DNA of 64,000 nucleotides from positions 685,578 to 749,577 of the forward strand of contig NZ_LMQN01000015.1 in NCBI RefSeq assembly GCF_001425355.1, read 5' to 3'. A program made the position numbers and the translations under genes. Below the pieces are notes generated by a model, which searched no databases, had not been told where the DNA came from, and was given only the letters and a program-made list of their open reading frames with translations. How positions within the stretch are numbered: position 1 is the stretch's first letter; the number at the start of each line of letters is the position of its first letter. Below, piece after piece: positions 34,657 to 44,278 of the stretch. Origin of the DNA: Chryseobacterium sp. Leaf405. Lineage in GTDB: Bacteria; Bacteroidota; Bacteroidia; Flavobacteriales; Weeksellaceae.

Positions 34657-35897
34657 TGAAAAGAGTTGTCATTACAGGTCTTGGCGCAGTGACGCCTTTA
34701 GGAAATAATGTCGAAGAATTTTGGCAAAACAGTATAAATGGTGTGAGTGGCGCCAATAAAATCACTCATTTCGATACAGAAAAATTTAAAGTACATTTTG
34801 CCTGTGAGGTTAAAAATTTTGATCCGAAAGTTCATTTAACTCATAATGAAATTAAAAGAAGCGATCTTTTTTCACAATACGCCATGTATTCTACAGCAGA
34901 AGCGCTGAAAGATTCCGGGCTTGAACTGGAAAATATGGATCCATTTGACATTGGTGTCATCTGGGGAACGGGACAGGGTGGAATGTGGACTTTCGAGAGT
35001 GAAGTAATGAATTTCGCAAACGGAGACGGAACACCAAGATTCAATCCGTTTTTTGTTCCAAAATTTATTGCCAATATGGCTTCAGGAATGATTTCTATGA
35101 AGTTTGGACTTCAGGGAATTAATTACACCACCATTTCTGCCTGTGCTACAGGAAATACAGCCATAATGGATGCTTTCAATTATATCAGATTGGGAAAAGC
35201 AAAAGCTATTGTAAGCGGTGGTTCTGAAGCAGCAATTTCTCCGGCCTCTGTTGGCGGTTTTTCTATTATGAAAGCGATGTCTACAAGAAATGATGATTTT
35301 GCAACAGCGAGTCGCCCTTATGATGCAGACAGAGACGGTTTTGTGATGGGAGAAGGTGCAGGATCTTTAATTTTGGAAGAATACGAACACGCCAAAGCAA
35401 GAGGTGCAAAAATCTATGCAGAATTAGTCGGAGCAGCAATGACAGCCGATGCGTATCACATGACAGCACCTCATCCGGACGGTGTCGGAGCTATTAAAGC
35501 GATGCAATTGGCATTGAATGAAGCAGAAATAAATATTGATGATATTGATTATATAAACCCACACGCCACTTCTACCCCAATGGGAGATCTGGTTGAATTA
35601 AACGGAATCAATAAATTATTTAAAGGAAGCATAGGATTAGACATAAGTGCAACAAAATCAATGACGGGTCACTTGCTGGGAGCAGCCGGAGCAGCAGAAG
35701 CCATTCTTTCCATCAAAGCGATCCAAAACGGGATTATTCCGCCAACGATTAATCTTCATAACATTGATGAAAATATTCCGAAAGATTTAAATATTGTTTT
35801 TGGAGAAGCTAAAGAAAAAAATATCAATTATGCTTTAAGCAATGCGTTCGGTTTTGGAGGACATAATGCGACTTTGATTTTTAAGAAGTTTTCTTAA
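34656..35897 (+). CDS. fabF: Beta-ketoacyl-ACP synthase II
   Basis: Condensing enzyme of 413 aa with the Cys-His-His triad: TISACATGNTAIMDAF (Cys), INPHATSTPMGDLVE (His) and SATKSMTGHLLGAAGAAEAI (Lys and His). The tail NAFGFGGHNATLIFKKF is also typical. It belongs to a TetR-controlled operon with a thiolase and thioesterase and has no acyl-carrier-protein gene beside it. It may therefore be a second, specialised copy rather than the housekeeping FabF; the symbol denotes family only. Confidence 0.9.
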   Translation: MKRVVITGLGAVTPLGNNVEEFWQNSINGVSGANKITHFDTEKFKVHFACEVKNFDPKVHLTHNEIKRSDLFSQYAMYSTAEALKDSGLELENMDPFDIGVIWGTGQGGMWTFESEVMNFANGDGTPRFNPFFVPKFIANMASGMISMKFGLQGINYTTISACATGNTAIMDAFNYIRLGKAKAIVSGGSEAAISPASVGGFSIMKAMSTRNDDFATASRPYDADRDGFVMGEGAGSLILEEYEHAKARGAKIYAELVGAAMTADAYHMTAPHPDGVGAIKAMQLALNEAEINIDDIDYINPHATSTPMGDLVELNGINKLFKGSIGLDISATKSMTGHLLGAAGAAEAILSIKAIQNGIIPPTINLHNIDENIPKDLNIVFGEAKEKNINYALSNAFGFGGHNATLIFKKFS

Positions 35898-35975
35898 ATA
35901 AAAAGTTTTATTTTAATTCTAAAAATATAGTTTAGATTCTTCGTCAGAATGACAATTGTACTGGAAAATTTAAAT

Positions 35976-36006
35976 AAAAAAGCAGTCAAAAATTTGGCTG
36001 CTTTTC
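35976..36006 (+). terminator. Terminator of the TetR operon
   Basis: The stem AAAAAGCAG / CTGCTTTT with imperfect inner pairing lies between the convergent fabF and cupin genes. Confidence 0.7.
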
Positions 36007-36049
36007 TCATTGTACGAATTTATATAAAACACTAAGGAATTATCAAAAA

Positions 36050-36541
36050 TTAATCGGAATCTTTATTTGAGATAAAAAAATCATCTGCATCTTCAGCGAT
36101 CGGGATATACAATCTCTCCCACGCTTTGCTTTTCACCATATCCCAACTGTGACCTTTTCCTTTCAAATCTTCCGCTAAAAGAATTGTTCCGGGCTTAATG
36201 ATAAAAGTAGAACCGTTTGTTACTTTAAATTTGATGTTCCCTTTCAAAGTAATCACATACTGTCTTCTTGGAGCCGGGTGTGCGTTCTTTTCCCATTCCT
36301 CCGTTTTGTTACTCATCCAGAAAGTGGTGGTATTCATATGCTTCAGGGTGGGGATTTGTCCTTTTTCAAATGTACAAGAACCGTCAGGATTATTAATCAA
36401 CCTTACCGCAGGAATATAATCCTTTGATTCTTCAGTATTTACACTAATACTTACATTTTTGTTTTTTTTGTGCTGTGCATTCATAAATCCAAATGTGCTT
36501 AATGCCAGAACAAAGCTAATGCCTTTAACTATATTTTTCAT
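36050..36541 (-). CDS. Secreted cupin-domain protein
   Basis: Exported protein of 163 aa (signal MKNIVKGISFVLALSTFGFMNA). The C-terminal half is a small cupin barrel: RRQYVITLKGNIKFKVTNGS, then IKPGTILLAEDLKGKGHSW. The usual HxH pair is reduced to single His residues, so metal binding is doubtful. It is the last gene of a three-gene minus-strand operon with a Dabb protein and a porin. Confidence 0.78.
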   Translation of the reverse strand: MKNIVKGISFVLALSTFGFMNAQHKKNKNVSISVNTEESKDYIPAVRLINNPDGSCTFEKGQIPTLKHMNTTTFWMSNKTEEWEKNAHPAPRRQYVITLKGNIKFKVTNGSTFIIKPGTILLAEDLKGKGHSWDMVKSKAWERLYIPIAEDADDFFISNKDSD

Positions 36542-36560
36542 TGTAAAATAAATTCTTTTT

Positions 36561-36980
36561 CTAATTGTAAACCGTATCGTGAACCAACATTTTTTCGAAG
36601 AATGGTTTGTATTTTTTTACCAAAGCTAAATGTTCGGGAAGTTGTCCGTAAGCTTCCAGTTCTTCCAGTGTATCAAATTCCATAGAAGCATTGTACGTGA
36701 ATGTATTATCTAAAACATTTCTCGGGCTTGAATTGGCAGGCTTTCCGTAACGGAGATTCTTTTGATAAGGCAATTTTTTTAGCCCTTCAAAGAAATTTTC
36801 AAACTCTTTTACCTCAGCTTCAGACAAATCTTTTCTGAGCCAGAACAACAAATAATGGAAGTACACTTTTTTCTTTTTTATAGGATTAAACATGGGTAAG
36901 GCAGACGCAAACATATTTCCGGAAATCAGCAACAGTGCCGAAGCCTGTACCGAACGGAATAAAAATTTTCTTCTTTCCAT
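36561..36980 (-). CDS. Secreted Dabb-domain (stress-responsive A/B barrel) protein
   Basis: A 139-aa protein beginning MERRKFLFRSVQASALLLIS, which looks like a twin-arginine-like (RRKFLF) signal. The mature part, YFHYLLFWLRKDLSEAEVKEFENFFEGLKKLP, then ASMEFDTLEELEAYGQLPEHLALVKKY, fits the dimeric alpha-beta barrel (Dabb) domain. Function is unknown. The gaps to its neighbours are 19 nt (cupin) and 11 nt (porin), so the three form one transcript. Confidence 0.78.
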   Translation of the reverse strand: MERRKFLFRSVQASALLLISGNMFASALPMFNPIKKKKVYFHYLLFWLRKDLSEAEVKEFENFFEGLKKLPYQKNLRYGKPANSSPRNVLDNTFTYNASMEFDTLEELEAYGQLPEHLALVKKYKPFFEKMLVHDTVYN

Positions 36981-36991
36981 TGTAATTATTT

Positions 36992-38320
36992 TTAGTTAAA
37001 ATCTATTCTGTATTTTAAAACAAACTGCCACTGTCTATCGGAAACAACCGCATTATTATTGGCATCACCTGTGAAAACAGGTCTGTTTTGAGCGTCAAAT
37101 GTTAATCGAGAAGACATTCCGTTCATTAATAAAGAAATTCCGGCATCGTAAATGACCGCATTATCATGAAGACCTTTAAGATCTGATAACTGCATTCCCA
37201 CCGCAGGCTGAAGCTGAAGGTTCTTTTTTTCTTTGTTTAAATAAGGCAAAGTTCCACCTAACTGTACATAATAAGTATTTCCCGTCCCGATAACAGGCAT
37301 TGCATTTCCTGCTCCATTCAGACTCGCTTGGGTAACATCAACAGAGGTTGCAGGATTATTTGTTCCTACATAACGAATATAATTCGGTCCGTAATCATTA
37401 TGCATCGCCATTCCGTAAGCACTTACAGAAGTGCCTTTTTCCTTGTTTAAAGGAGCATCGTAAAATAAATCTACCGCAAAGCTTTTCATATCATCATTGA
37501 TGGTATTTTTATCAATATCCTGATGCCACATCGCATTATGAATATAATCGAAACCCGCTCCCAGACTCAGCACATTCTTTTTACCGACATATGTCCCGGA
37601 ATTAAATGGCGTTGAAATATTTTCCGTATCCAAAAATGCATATCTGAAATATCCTGAGAAATCTTTATGAGGAGAATTTTTACTAAAAGTCGCTACATTA
37701 TATTTAGGATCTGCCGTTGACATTGTGTACGGATCTGCAATGACCAAACGGTAATCGAACTTTCCTAACTGACCTTTCACATAAGCTCCCAATTCTCTCA
37801 CCGTATAATCCGTTGCGCCTGCATTAGAAGTTGCGTAAGCTGGCAAATCATACAATAAAGTATTCAACGGACCTGTCGTAAATCTCGACAAACCTCTCCA
37901 CGTGGAGCGCCCTGCCCCAAAAGCAATTTTATCATTAAAAGAATATTCTGCGTAAGCATCAAGCAAATCAAAATAGTTGCTTGCTTTTGCATTCATGTTG
38001 ACATTGGTAGTTCCGCCTTGTAAAACAAACATTAGTTTTTCTGTCGGCTTGTAGGTCATTTTTACTCTTACTCTTCGAAGCGACAAATCAGATTCTTCAG
38101 ATTTTGCCTGATTGTTGATCAAACTTCCAGGATTAAGTTGCGCATATCTTGCCCAAAGCTCTGCATATCCGCTGAAAGAAACGTATCTTGTATGTTCATC
38201 ATTAAGATAATGCGTCAAAGCAGGGTTATTAAAATCATTCTTCTTCTGCGCTTCCACTTTTGAGTACAAACTCATCATTGAAACTAAAATGAGCCCGACT
38301 TTAAAAGATTTTTCATTCAT
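36992..38320 (-). CDS. Outer-membrane porin-like beta-barrel protein
   Basis: Exported barrel of 442 aa. A signal peptide ends near VEAQ. After it comes YVSFSGYAELWARYAQLNPG and repeated amphipathic strands, with SDLSLRRVRVKMTYKPTEKLMFVLQGG typical of the OprO/OprP-like phosphate-selective porin superfamily. The last strand QWQFVLKYRIDFN ends in an aromatic residue suitable for BAM recognition. It heads the operon with Dabb and cupin genes and is divergent from a two-component system that could control it. Confidence 0.75.
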   Translation of the reverse strand: MNEKSFKVGLILVSMMSLYSKVEAQKKNDFNNPALTHYLNDEHTRYVSFSGYAELWARYAQLNPGSLINNQAKSEESDLSLRRVRVKMTYKPTEKLMFVLQGGTTNVNMNAKASNYFDLLDAYAEYSFNDKIAFGAGRSTWRGLSRFTTGPLNTLLYDLPAYATSNAGATDYTVRELGAYVKGQLGKFDYRLVIADPYTMSTADPKYNVATFSKNSPHKDFSGYFRYAFLDTENISTPFNSGTYVGKKNVLSLGAGFDYIHNAMWHQDIDKNTINDDMKSFAVDLFYDAPLNKEKGTSVSAYGMAMHNDYGPNYIRYVGTNNPATSVDVTQASLNGAGNAMPVIGTGNTYYVQLGGTLPYLNKEKKNLQLQPAVGMQLSDLKGLHDNAVIYDAGISLLMNGMSSRLTFDAQNRPVFTGDANNNAVVSDRQWQFVLKYRIDFN

Positions 38321-38565
38321 AATATTCTTCTTTTCTGAATCTTTGTTGATGATTTCAACGGGACAAAATTAGGTTCGAAAACCAAGGAAGATCGTTAGAA
38401 AACCATTAGAAAATCTTTAGAAATTTATTAAAAACACAGATGGCAAGCTTTAAAATAAAAATATAGAATACCTTTGTGTAAGAATTCAAAGGACAGTTAT
38501 TAATCACTTGATTATCAAAAATATTCTACATTAAATTTGAAAATAAGTCCTGAAATAATTTTCAC

Positions 38566-39255
38566 ATGAAAGTTTTAATTATAGAAGATAATGCCCGTGT
38601 TTCTGCACTTTTAAAAAGAGGACTCGAAAGCCAGGGTTACCAGATCTACATCTCGGAAGATGCAGAAGATGCTTTAGTAATGGTAGAAAGAATTTCTTTT
38701 GATCTGGTAATCACCGATATTATGCTTCCTCAGATGAACGGTATCGAATTAAGCAAAATCATCAAACAGAAAAACCCTGATCTCCCGATTATTATGTTGA
38801 CAGCTTTAGGAACCATTGACGAAAAAATTGAAGGTTTTGACGCCGGCGCAGACGATTATATGGTAAAACCATTTGAAATAAGAGAATTATATGCCCGAAT
38901 AAAAGCTGTTTTGTTAAGAAAATCATCTTTATCAAAGAAAAACGAATCCTCTAACATCATTGAATATCAAAACCTTACCATAAACACCAATACCAATCGT
39001 GTTTTCAGGAATGACAAGGAAATTAATCTTACTCCAAAAGAATTTAAGCTATTAATTTTTCTGATGAATAATGCAGAGCGGGTGCTGAGTCGTGAGGAAA
39101 TTGCAGAAAATGTCTGGGGAAATCATTTTGATACGGGAACCAATTATATTGATGTCTATATCGCTTACTTGCGCAAAAAAATAGATAAAGATTTTGACGA
39201 AAAACTGATTCATACAAAGCCCGGAATGGGATTCATTTTTACACATCAGTTATGA
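38566..39255 (+). CDS. OmpR-family response regulator
   Basis: DNA-binding regulator of 229 aa, CusR/PhoB-like. The acidic pocket is IIEDN, the phospho-acceptor Asp is in LVITDIMLPQMNG, with TAL and KPFE downstream. The winged helix holds LTPKEFKLLIFLMNN and YIDVYIAYLRKKID. The stop codon overlaps the kinase start by 4 nt, so the pair is translationally coupled. Confidence 0.95.
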   Translation: MKVLIIEDNARVSALLKRGLESQGYQIYISEDAEDALVMVERISFDLVITDIMLPQMNGIELSKIIKQKNPDLPIIMLTALGTIDEKIEGFDAGADDYMVKPFEIRELYARIKAVLLRKSSLSKKNESSNIIEYQNLTINTNTNRVFRNDKEINLTPKEFKLLIFLMNNAERVLSREEIAENVWGNHFDTGTNYIDVYIAYLRKKIDKDFDEKLIHTKPGMGFIFTHQL

Positions 39256-40637
39256 AAATAGCGACCAGAACAGCTCTTAATTATGCGATTCTTACTGCGG
39301 GAATACTTTTCGTTTTCGCTTATGTTCTCTATTTTGTTTCTGAGAAAAACAGGGAAGATGAATTTAATGACCGTTTGGGCTACAAAATTACTTGGAGATC
39401 GGAGTTTATTTTTGATGCGAAAATCAATGATTCTAAAATCCGGGAACTTCACGAACGAAATAAAAAATTGCTGAATGAAGCAGATATCAGCGTTTATAAC
39501 CAAAAAAAAGAGTTGATATTTACAGACATCAAACCTTCTTCTAAAAATCAGTATTATTTAAATCAGCTTATTAAAACAAGTAAAAACAAAATTACCTGGC
39601 AAAGAAGAGACCGGCAGTATATGGCGTTTAAATATGAATTTAATAATGAGAATTTCTACATTATCGGCAGTGCGATCGATGTAACGGGAAAAGCTCATAT
39701 TGAAGAATTCAAGAAAGATATTATTGTAATTTACATTATTTCGATCCTGATTATTTTTATCATTGGTTTTCTGTTTTCGTACTATACTTTGAAACCTTTG
39801 AAGGATATTATTATTCAAATTCGGGATATTTCGGAACATAACCTCAATAAAAGACTGGTTGTACCCAAAGCTAAAGATGAAATTTATGAACTGACCGAAA
39901 CTTTTAATTCAACCTTTAACCGTTTAGAAAAATCATTTAATAATCACAGACAATTTGTAACGACGATTTCACATGAATTCCGGACACCGCTTTCGACCTT
40001 AATTGCTGAGCTTGAGCTTGCTAAAGAACTGAATGTAACTTTGGATGATTATAAAATCTCCATTGAAAATGCTTTACAGGATGCCAATCACGCTTCCCAG
40101 CTTTCATCAGCACTGTTGGATTTTGCGAGGGCAAGTTATGATGTTTCGCAGATCAGTTTTGTAGATCTTCGTCTGGATGAAATTTTAGCAGATGCTAAAG
40201 TGGCTTTGCTCCAAAAAAATTCAACGTATAAAATTGGGATTCATTATATGGATAATCTGGCGGATAAAGATGAAAGCAATTACGATTTTCATGGAAATCC
40301 GTATCTGCTGCAGATTGCTTTTTTAAATTTAATGGAGAATGCCTGCAAATATTCGCCTGATAAAAATTGTGAAGTAGAAATTGAAGTTCAAAACAACAAC
40401 CTGGAAATCCGTTTTATAGATCATGGAATTGGTATTTCAGAAGAAGATCAATCTAAAATATTTGATCTATTTTATCGTGGAAACAACAAAAATTATGATA
40501 AAGGAAACGGTATTGGATTATCGATTGTAAAAAGAATTATTGAAATGCATCAGGGCAATCTTTCCTTACAATCTGAACCGTCAAAAGGAAGTATTTTTAC
40601 GATACAATTTATATCACAAAATAAAAAAGCAGTCTAA
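39252..40637 (+). CDS. Sensor histidine kinase with HAMP domain
   Basis: Kinase of 461 aa. The first membrane helix is at residues about 12-30, followed by a periplasmic region of about 125 residues, a second helix (IIVIYIISILIIFIIGFLFS), a HAMP linker (TLKPLKDIIIQIRDI) and HisKA TTISHEFRTPLSTL. The catalytic domain has LNLMENACKYSPD, RFIDHGIGI and GNGIGLSIVKRI. The overall plan is that of CusS/ArlS-like kinases. The neighbouring porin operon is the closest candidate target. Confidence 0.95.
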   Translation: MKIATRTALNYAILTAGILFVFAYVLYFVSEKNREDEFNDRLGYKITWRSEFIFDAKINDSKIRELHERNKKLLNEADISVYNQKKELIFTDIKPSSKNQYYLNQLIKTSKNKITWQRRDRQYMAFKYEFNNENFYIIGSAIDVTGKAHIEEFKKDIIVIYIISILIIFIIGFLFSYYTLKPLKDIIIQIRDISEHNLNKRLVVPKAKDEIYELTETFNSTFNRLEKSFNNHRQFVTTISHEFRTPLSTLIAELELAKELNVTLDDYKISIENALQDANHASQLSSALLDFARASYDVSQISFVDLRLDEILADAKVALLQKNSTYKIGIHYMDNLADKDESNYDFHGNPYLLQIAFLNLMENACKYSPDKNCEVEIEVQNNNLEIRFIDHGIGISEEDQSKIFDLFYRGNNKNYDKGNGIGLSIVKRIIEMHQGNLSLQSEPSKGSIFTIQFISQNKKAV

Positions 40638-40649
40638 TCGACTGCTTTT
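40625..40649. terminator. Bidirectional terminator
   Basis: The stem AAAAGCAGT / ACTGCTTTT includes the kinase stop codon region and serves the converging L,D-transpeptidase-like gene. Confidence 0.8.
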
Positions 40650-40656
40650 GTTTTTC

Positions 40657-41409
40657 TTATGCTTTCAACCATTCCGATTTGGAAAGGTAATTCTGATCAG
40701 GATAATAAATAAAAAGACAATTTCTTCCTTTTATAGTATTAATGATCGGTTGCGTCAGATCTCTTGGAACTGCGGGACATCCCCAGCTTCTTCCAATTCT
40801 CTTGTGCGCCGCCGCAAAATCTTCACTTACATAATCTGCTCCGTGCATTACGATGGCTCTTTTGTAAGCTGCGTCATTAAAACCTTTATCCATTCCCAGC
40901 AATTTTAGAGAATACCCATTGTCTCCGTTATACGTAGCATCTGTGATGTAAAATCCTAAGCTGCTCTGAAGAGAACTGTTGGTATTCGAAAAGTTGGTGG
41001 CAAATTCTTCTCCCGTATTTTTCCCGTGGGCAACAAGCGAGTTGAATAATACTTTTTTTTCTTCTGTGTCGATCACCCAAAGTCTTTTCGTATTGGAAGA
41101 CATTGAAAAATCGCATACCGTTAAAAGATGAGCATCCTGATTAAGCAAACCAGCTTTCTTCAAATTTTCAAACCCCGTTAAGGCTTTAAAGAAAACTTCT
41201 TCGTTAAGTTCGTGCCCTTCTTCAAATGTAATTGATTTGTACAATGCTTCTGACGAAGATAATGTCGTGGTCTTCTCAGACTTCGTGTCGGTTAATTTTT
41301 CAATTTTCTCTATACTGATTTCGTTCTTTATTATTGCCTTTTTTGGAGACAAATAGAACGAAGTAGTTACCATGTAAACAATACCTAATAAGCTATAAAA
41401 TCCTTTCAT
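40657..41409 (-). CDS. Murein L,D-transpeptidase catalytic-domain protein
   Basis: Exported 250-aa protein (N-terminal hydrophobic segment FYSLLGIVYMVTTSFYL). The catalytic region has VAHGKNTG, then VMHGADYV and the Cys nucleophile in RIGRSWGCPAV, matching the L,D-transpeptidase catalytic-domain family found in Bacteroidota. It may crosslink or edit peptidoglycan or anchor proteins to it. It is monocistronic. Confidence 0.85.
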   Translation of the reverse strand: MKGFYSLLGIVYMVTTSFYLSPKKAIIKNEISIEKIEKLTDTKSEKTTTLSSSEALYKSITFEEGHELNEEVFFKALTGFENLKKAGLLNQDAHLLTVCDFSMSSNTKRLWVIDTEEKKVLFNSLVAHGKNTGEEFATNFSNTNSSLQSSLGFYITDATYNGDNGYSLKLLGMDKGFNDAAYKRAIVMHGADYVSEDFAAAHKRIGRSWGCPAVPRDLTQPIINTIKGRNCLFIYYPDQNYLSKSEWLKA

Positions 41410-41537
41410 TCAATATTATGTTAAATACAATTGCGAAGGCAAATGTATAAAAACATAATTACGTAACAGGAATAACTCTAAAAAGTTTAACGCAATTTAA
41501 GAAACTTTAACTTACTGATATTGTGCATTCAAAATAC

Positions 41538-41984
41538 TTATTTTTGGGAATCAGGAACAAATTCTAAACTCACAGAATTCATGCAATAGCGCATCCCCGT
41601 TGGCTTTGGACCATCATCGAAAACGTGCCCCAAATGAGAATCACATCTTTTACAAAGCACCTCTACCCTTTCCATTCCGTAAGCGGTATCTCTTTTATAA
41701 TAAACACCTTCTTTATCGGCTTCAAAAAAACTTGGCCAGCCACAACTGCTCGAAAATTTAGTTGTTGAGCGGAACAAATGGTTTCCGCAAACCGCACAAT
41801 AATATTCCCCGAGTTCGTCAAATTCATTATACTTTCCGGTAAAAGCTCTTTCTGTTGCAGCTTCTCTCGAAACTGCATATAAATCCGGAGCCAATATTTT
41901 TTTCCATTCTTCATTAGAAACGTTCAGTTTTGCAGTGTCTGTTCTTGAATAGTATGGATTGTTTTTTGCTTCTGTATTTTCCAT
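41538..41984 (-). CDS. msrB: Peptide-methionine (R)-S-oxide reductase
   Basis: Repairs the R-epimer of methionine sulfoxide. The 148-aa protein has zinc-binding pairs CAVCGNHLF and CKRCDSHLGHVFDDGPKPTG, and the catalytic Cys in MRYCMNSVSLEF. FSSSCGWPSFFEA is also typical. It lacks a signal peptide and an MsrA fusion. It is monocistronic. Confidence 0.96.
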   Translation of the reverse strand: MENTEAKNNPYYSRTDTAKLNVSNEEWKKILAPDLYAVSREAATERAFTGKYNEFDELGEYYCAVCGNHLFRSTTKFSSSCGWPSFFEADKEGVYYKRDTAYGMERVEVLCKRCDSHLGHVFDDGPKPTGMRYCMNSVSLEFVPDSQK

Positions 41985-42086
41985 AAGGATTGTTTAATCG
42001 GTTAATCATTCTACAAATATGATGCAGAACATTAATTGTGATATAATTAAATTAGTTTCAAAACCAAATGTACTAAATTTGAGCAT

Positions 42087-43331
42087 ATGAATGATGAAGC
42101 AAAAAGAAAACAGTTAAGAAAATATAAAGCCTTTGCCACAGGATTATTTGTGCTGATGGCGGCTCTTTTTATCATTACAACGATCCTGCAGAAGAATAAT
42201 GATTCGCATTGGATCGGCTACGTTCGTGCTTTTTCTGAGGCTGCGATGGTTGGTGCTTTGGCAGATTGGTTTGCCGTGACGGCACTTTTTCGCCATCCGC
42301 TTGGATTGCCGATTCCTCATACAAATCTGATTGAAAACAGCAAACAGAAGCTCGGAGATAATCTTGGAAGTTTTGTCGTCAGTAATTTCCTTTCTCCTGC
42401 GAATATTCGTCCTTACATTCAAAAATTAAAAATCTCAGGTTTTGTCGGAGAATGGCTGGGAAAAGAGAAAAATCAGGAAGTTTTAATTAAAAATATTTCA
42501 GATATTGTATTGGATATATTAAATAAGCTGGATGATGCTGAAGTGAGCCAGTTTATCAGTAAAAAAGTTTCTGAAATGACAGATAATATCAAGCTGAATG
42601 CTCTTCTGGGAAACGGAATTAATTATCTTTTAGACAAAAATGATCATCAGAAAATCATCACTAATCTTTCGGCACAGATTAAAAATTATATTATTGAAAA
42701 CGATGAAATGATTAAAGATCGTGTAAAAAAAGGCAGCTACACGTTTATTCCGGCTTTTATTGATAATAAAATTGCGCTTAAAGTAGCAGATGGACTTTCA
42801 GAGTTTTTTAAGGAAATTGAAGAAAATCCGCAACATGAGATCAGACAATTAATCACCCAAAAAATCTACGATTTTTCTGCCGAACTGAAACAGGATCCCA
42901 AATGGGAAGGCGAATTTAAGACGATTAAAAATGATCTTCTTAAAAATGAAAAATTAAATGAATATTCCAACGACATCTGGATTTCAATTAAAAACACTTT
43001 AAAAAATGAACTTCAGGAAGACCAATCTTCACTAAAAAATTACCTATCTAAAAACCTGAATGAATTTTCGCAAAACTTAAAAACCGACGAAAATCTTCAA
43101 AACAAAATTGATACCTGGGTAAGAGTTACCGCTTACAAATATATCCTGAAAAACACCCATCAATTCGGGAACCTCATCAGTTCAACAGTCGGAAACTGGC
43201 AGGGGAAAGAATTAAGTGAAAAACTGGAACTGGAGGTTGGAAAAGATCTTCAGTTCATTCGGGTGAACGGAACTTTGGTCGGTGGATTAGTCGGCTTAAT
43301 TATTTATACGATTTCTCATTTCTTTCTCTGA
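42087..43331 (+). CDS. DUF445 family membrane-associated protein
   Basis: A 414-aa protein. An N-terminal membrane helix (AFATGLFVLMAALFIITTI) precedes the family block AFSEAAMVGALADWFAVTALFRHPLGLPIPHTNLI. A long helical, charged middle follows, and a C-terminal membrane segment with GGLVGLIIYTISH. This is the YheB/DUF445 layout. No biochemical role is established. Confidence 0.88.
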   Translation: MNDEAKRKQLRKYKAFATGLFVLMAALFIITTILQKNNDSHWIGYVRAFSEAAMVGALADWFAVTALFRHPLGLPIPHTNLIENSKQKLGDNLGSFVVSNFLSPANIRPYIQKLKISGFVGEWLGKEKNQEVLIKNISDIVLDILNKLDDAEVSQFISKKVSEMTDNIKLNALLGNGINYLLDKNDHQKIITNLSAQIKNYIIENDEMIKDRVKKGSYTFIPAFIDNKIALKVADGLSEFFKEIEENPQHEIRQLITQKIYDFSAELKQDPKWEGEFKTIKNDLLKNEKLNEYSNDIWISIKNTLKNELQEDQSSLKNYLSKNLNEFSQNLKTDENLQNKIDTWVRVTAYKYILKNTHQFGNLISSTVGNWQGKELSEKLELEVGKDLQFIRVNGTLVGGLVGLIIYTISHFFL

Positions 43332-43358
43332 AAACTTACCAAATTTATCATTAACCCC

Positions 43359-44249
43359 ATGAAAAAACTCTTTATTTTATTGTTTTCTTTAAGCATAACT
43401 TATTTTTTCTGTCAAAAAGTTGAGCTCAGGAAAGTAACCGATTCGTCACAGATTTTTAAAGGAGAGATTGCTGGAAACCCTATCACCATGCAGTTGGATT
43501 TTGATGGAATTATCGATTGTAATCAGTATCAGCATTTTGTGAAAGGTTGGTATTATTATGATAAATACAAAAAGAAAATTCCTTTGACAGGAGTTTATGA
43601 TTTGGCTAATTTATACCTTTATAATTTTGGCAGTCAACAAGATAAAAGCTCAAAAATATTACGTAAAAACATTACAAATCTTCAATCAATAGAAAGAATT
43701 GACAGTCTCATGAAGCCTTTGCATCCAAAAGAGACTTTAATTTTTAAAGGAGATTATTCAAAAACAAAAGAAGTTGTAGGGAATATCGTTATTGGAGATA
43801 AAAATTATTCTTCAAAATTATATACCAAAGACAGTAGAATTTATCGTTTCAATAATTACCTTATTTTACCCAATAACAAGAAAATCAATACGTATGATTT
43901 TATTAATCCCATGGGCGGAAACGAATTGATTTCTTACGCTTCAGATACATCCGGAAATCGTGTTTTATTATATTTTGAAGAGATTTCTAATTTCAATTTC
44001 TGCGAAATGTGCGGTGCAAGTGACGGCGAAAAAGGATACCGAATTCTTTATTTTACCAATGACTGGAATTTTAAAAATTATGAAGAATACCTCACAGAAA
44101 GTTGTCTTGAGAGTATTGAAGACACCAAAGAAATAAAATCCAAAGACCGGAAAATGATAACTTTTAACGTGCCGAAAACAACATCTTCCGCTTCTTATAC
44201 TTTTACGGTTGATATTAAAAATGCAACGATTACACAATCAAAGAAATAA
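43359..44249 (+). CDS. Hypothetical secreted protein
   Basis: Exported protein of 296 aa (signal MKKLFILLFSLSITYFFC). The mature part is Tyr/Lys/Asn-rich and beta-predicted (GEIAGNPITMQLDFDGIIDCNQYQHFVKGWYYYDKYKKK). The CEMCGASDGEKGYR segment has a Cys pair. No family was recognised. It lies 27 nt after the DUF445 gene and may be co-transcribed. Confidence 0.7.
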   Translation: MKKLFILLFSLSITYFFCQKVELRKVTDSSQIFKGEIAGNPITMQLDFDGIIDCNQYQHFVKGWYYYDKYKKKIPLTGVYDLANLYLYNFGSQQDKSSKILRKNITNLQSIERIDSLMKPLHPKETLIFKGDYSKTKEVVGNIVIGDKNYSSKLYTKDSRIYRFNNYLILPNNKKINTYDFINPMGGNELISYASDTSGNRVLLYFEEISNFNFCEMCGASDGEKGYRILYFTNDWNFKNYEEYLTESCLESIEDTKEIKSKDRKMITFNVPKTTSSASYTFTVDIKNATITQSKK

Positions 44250-44253
44250 AAAA

Positions 44254-44272
44254 AGAGAGTCAAAAACTCTCT
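44254..44272. terminator. Bidirectional terminator
   Basis: The stem AGAGAGT / ACTCTCT with a CAAAA loop is flanked by A and T tracts between convergent genes. Confidence 0.8.
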
Positions 44273-44278
44273 TCTAAT

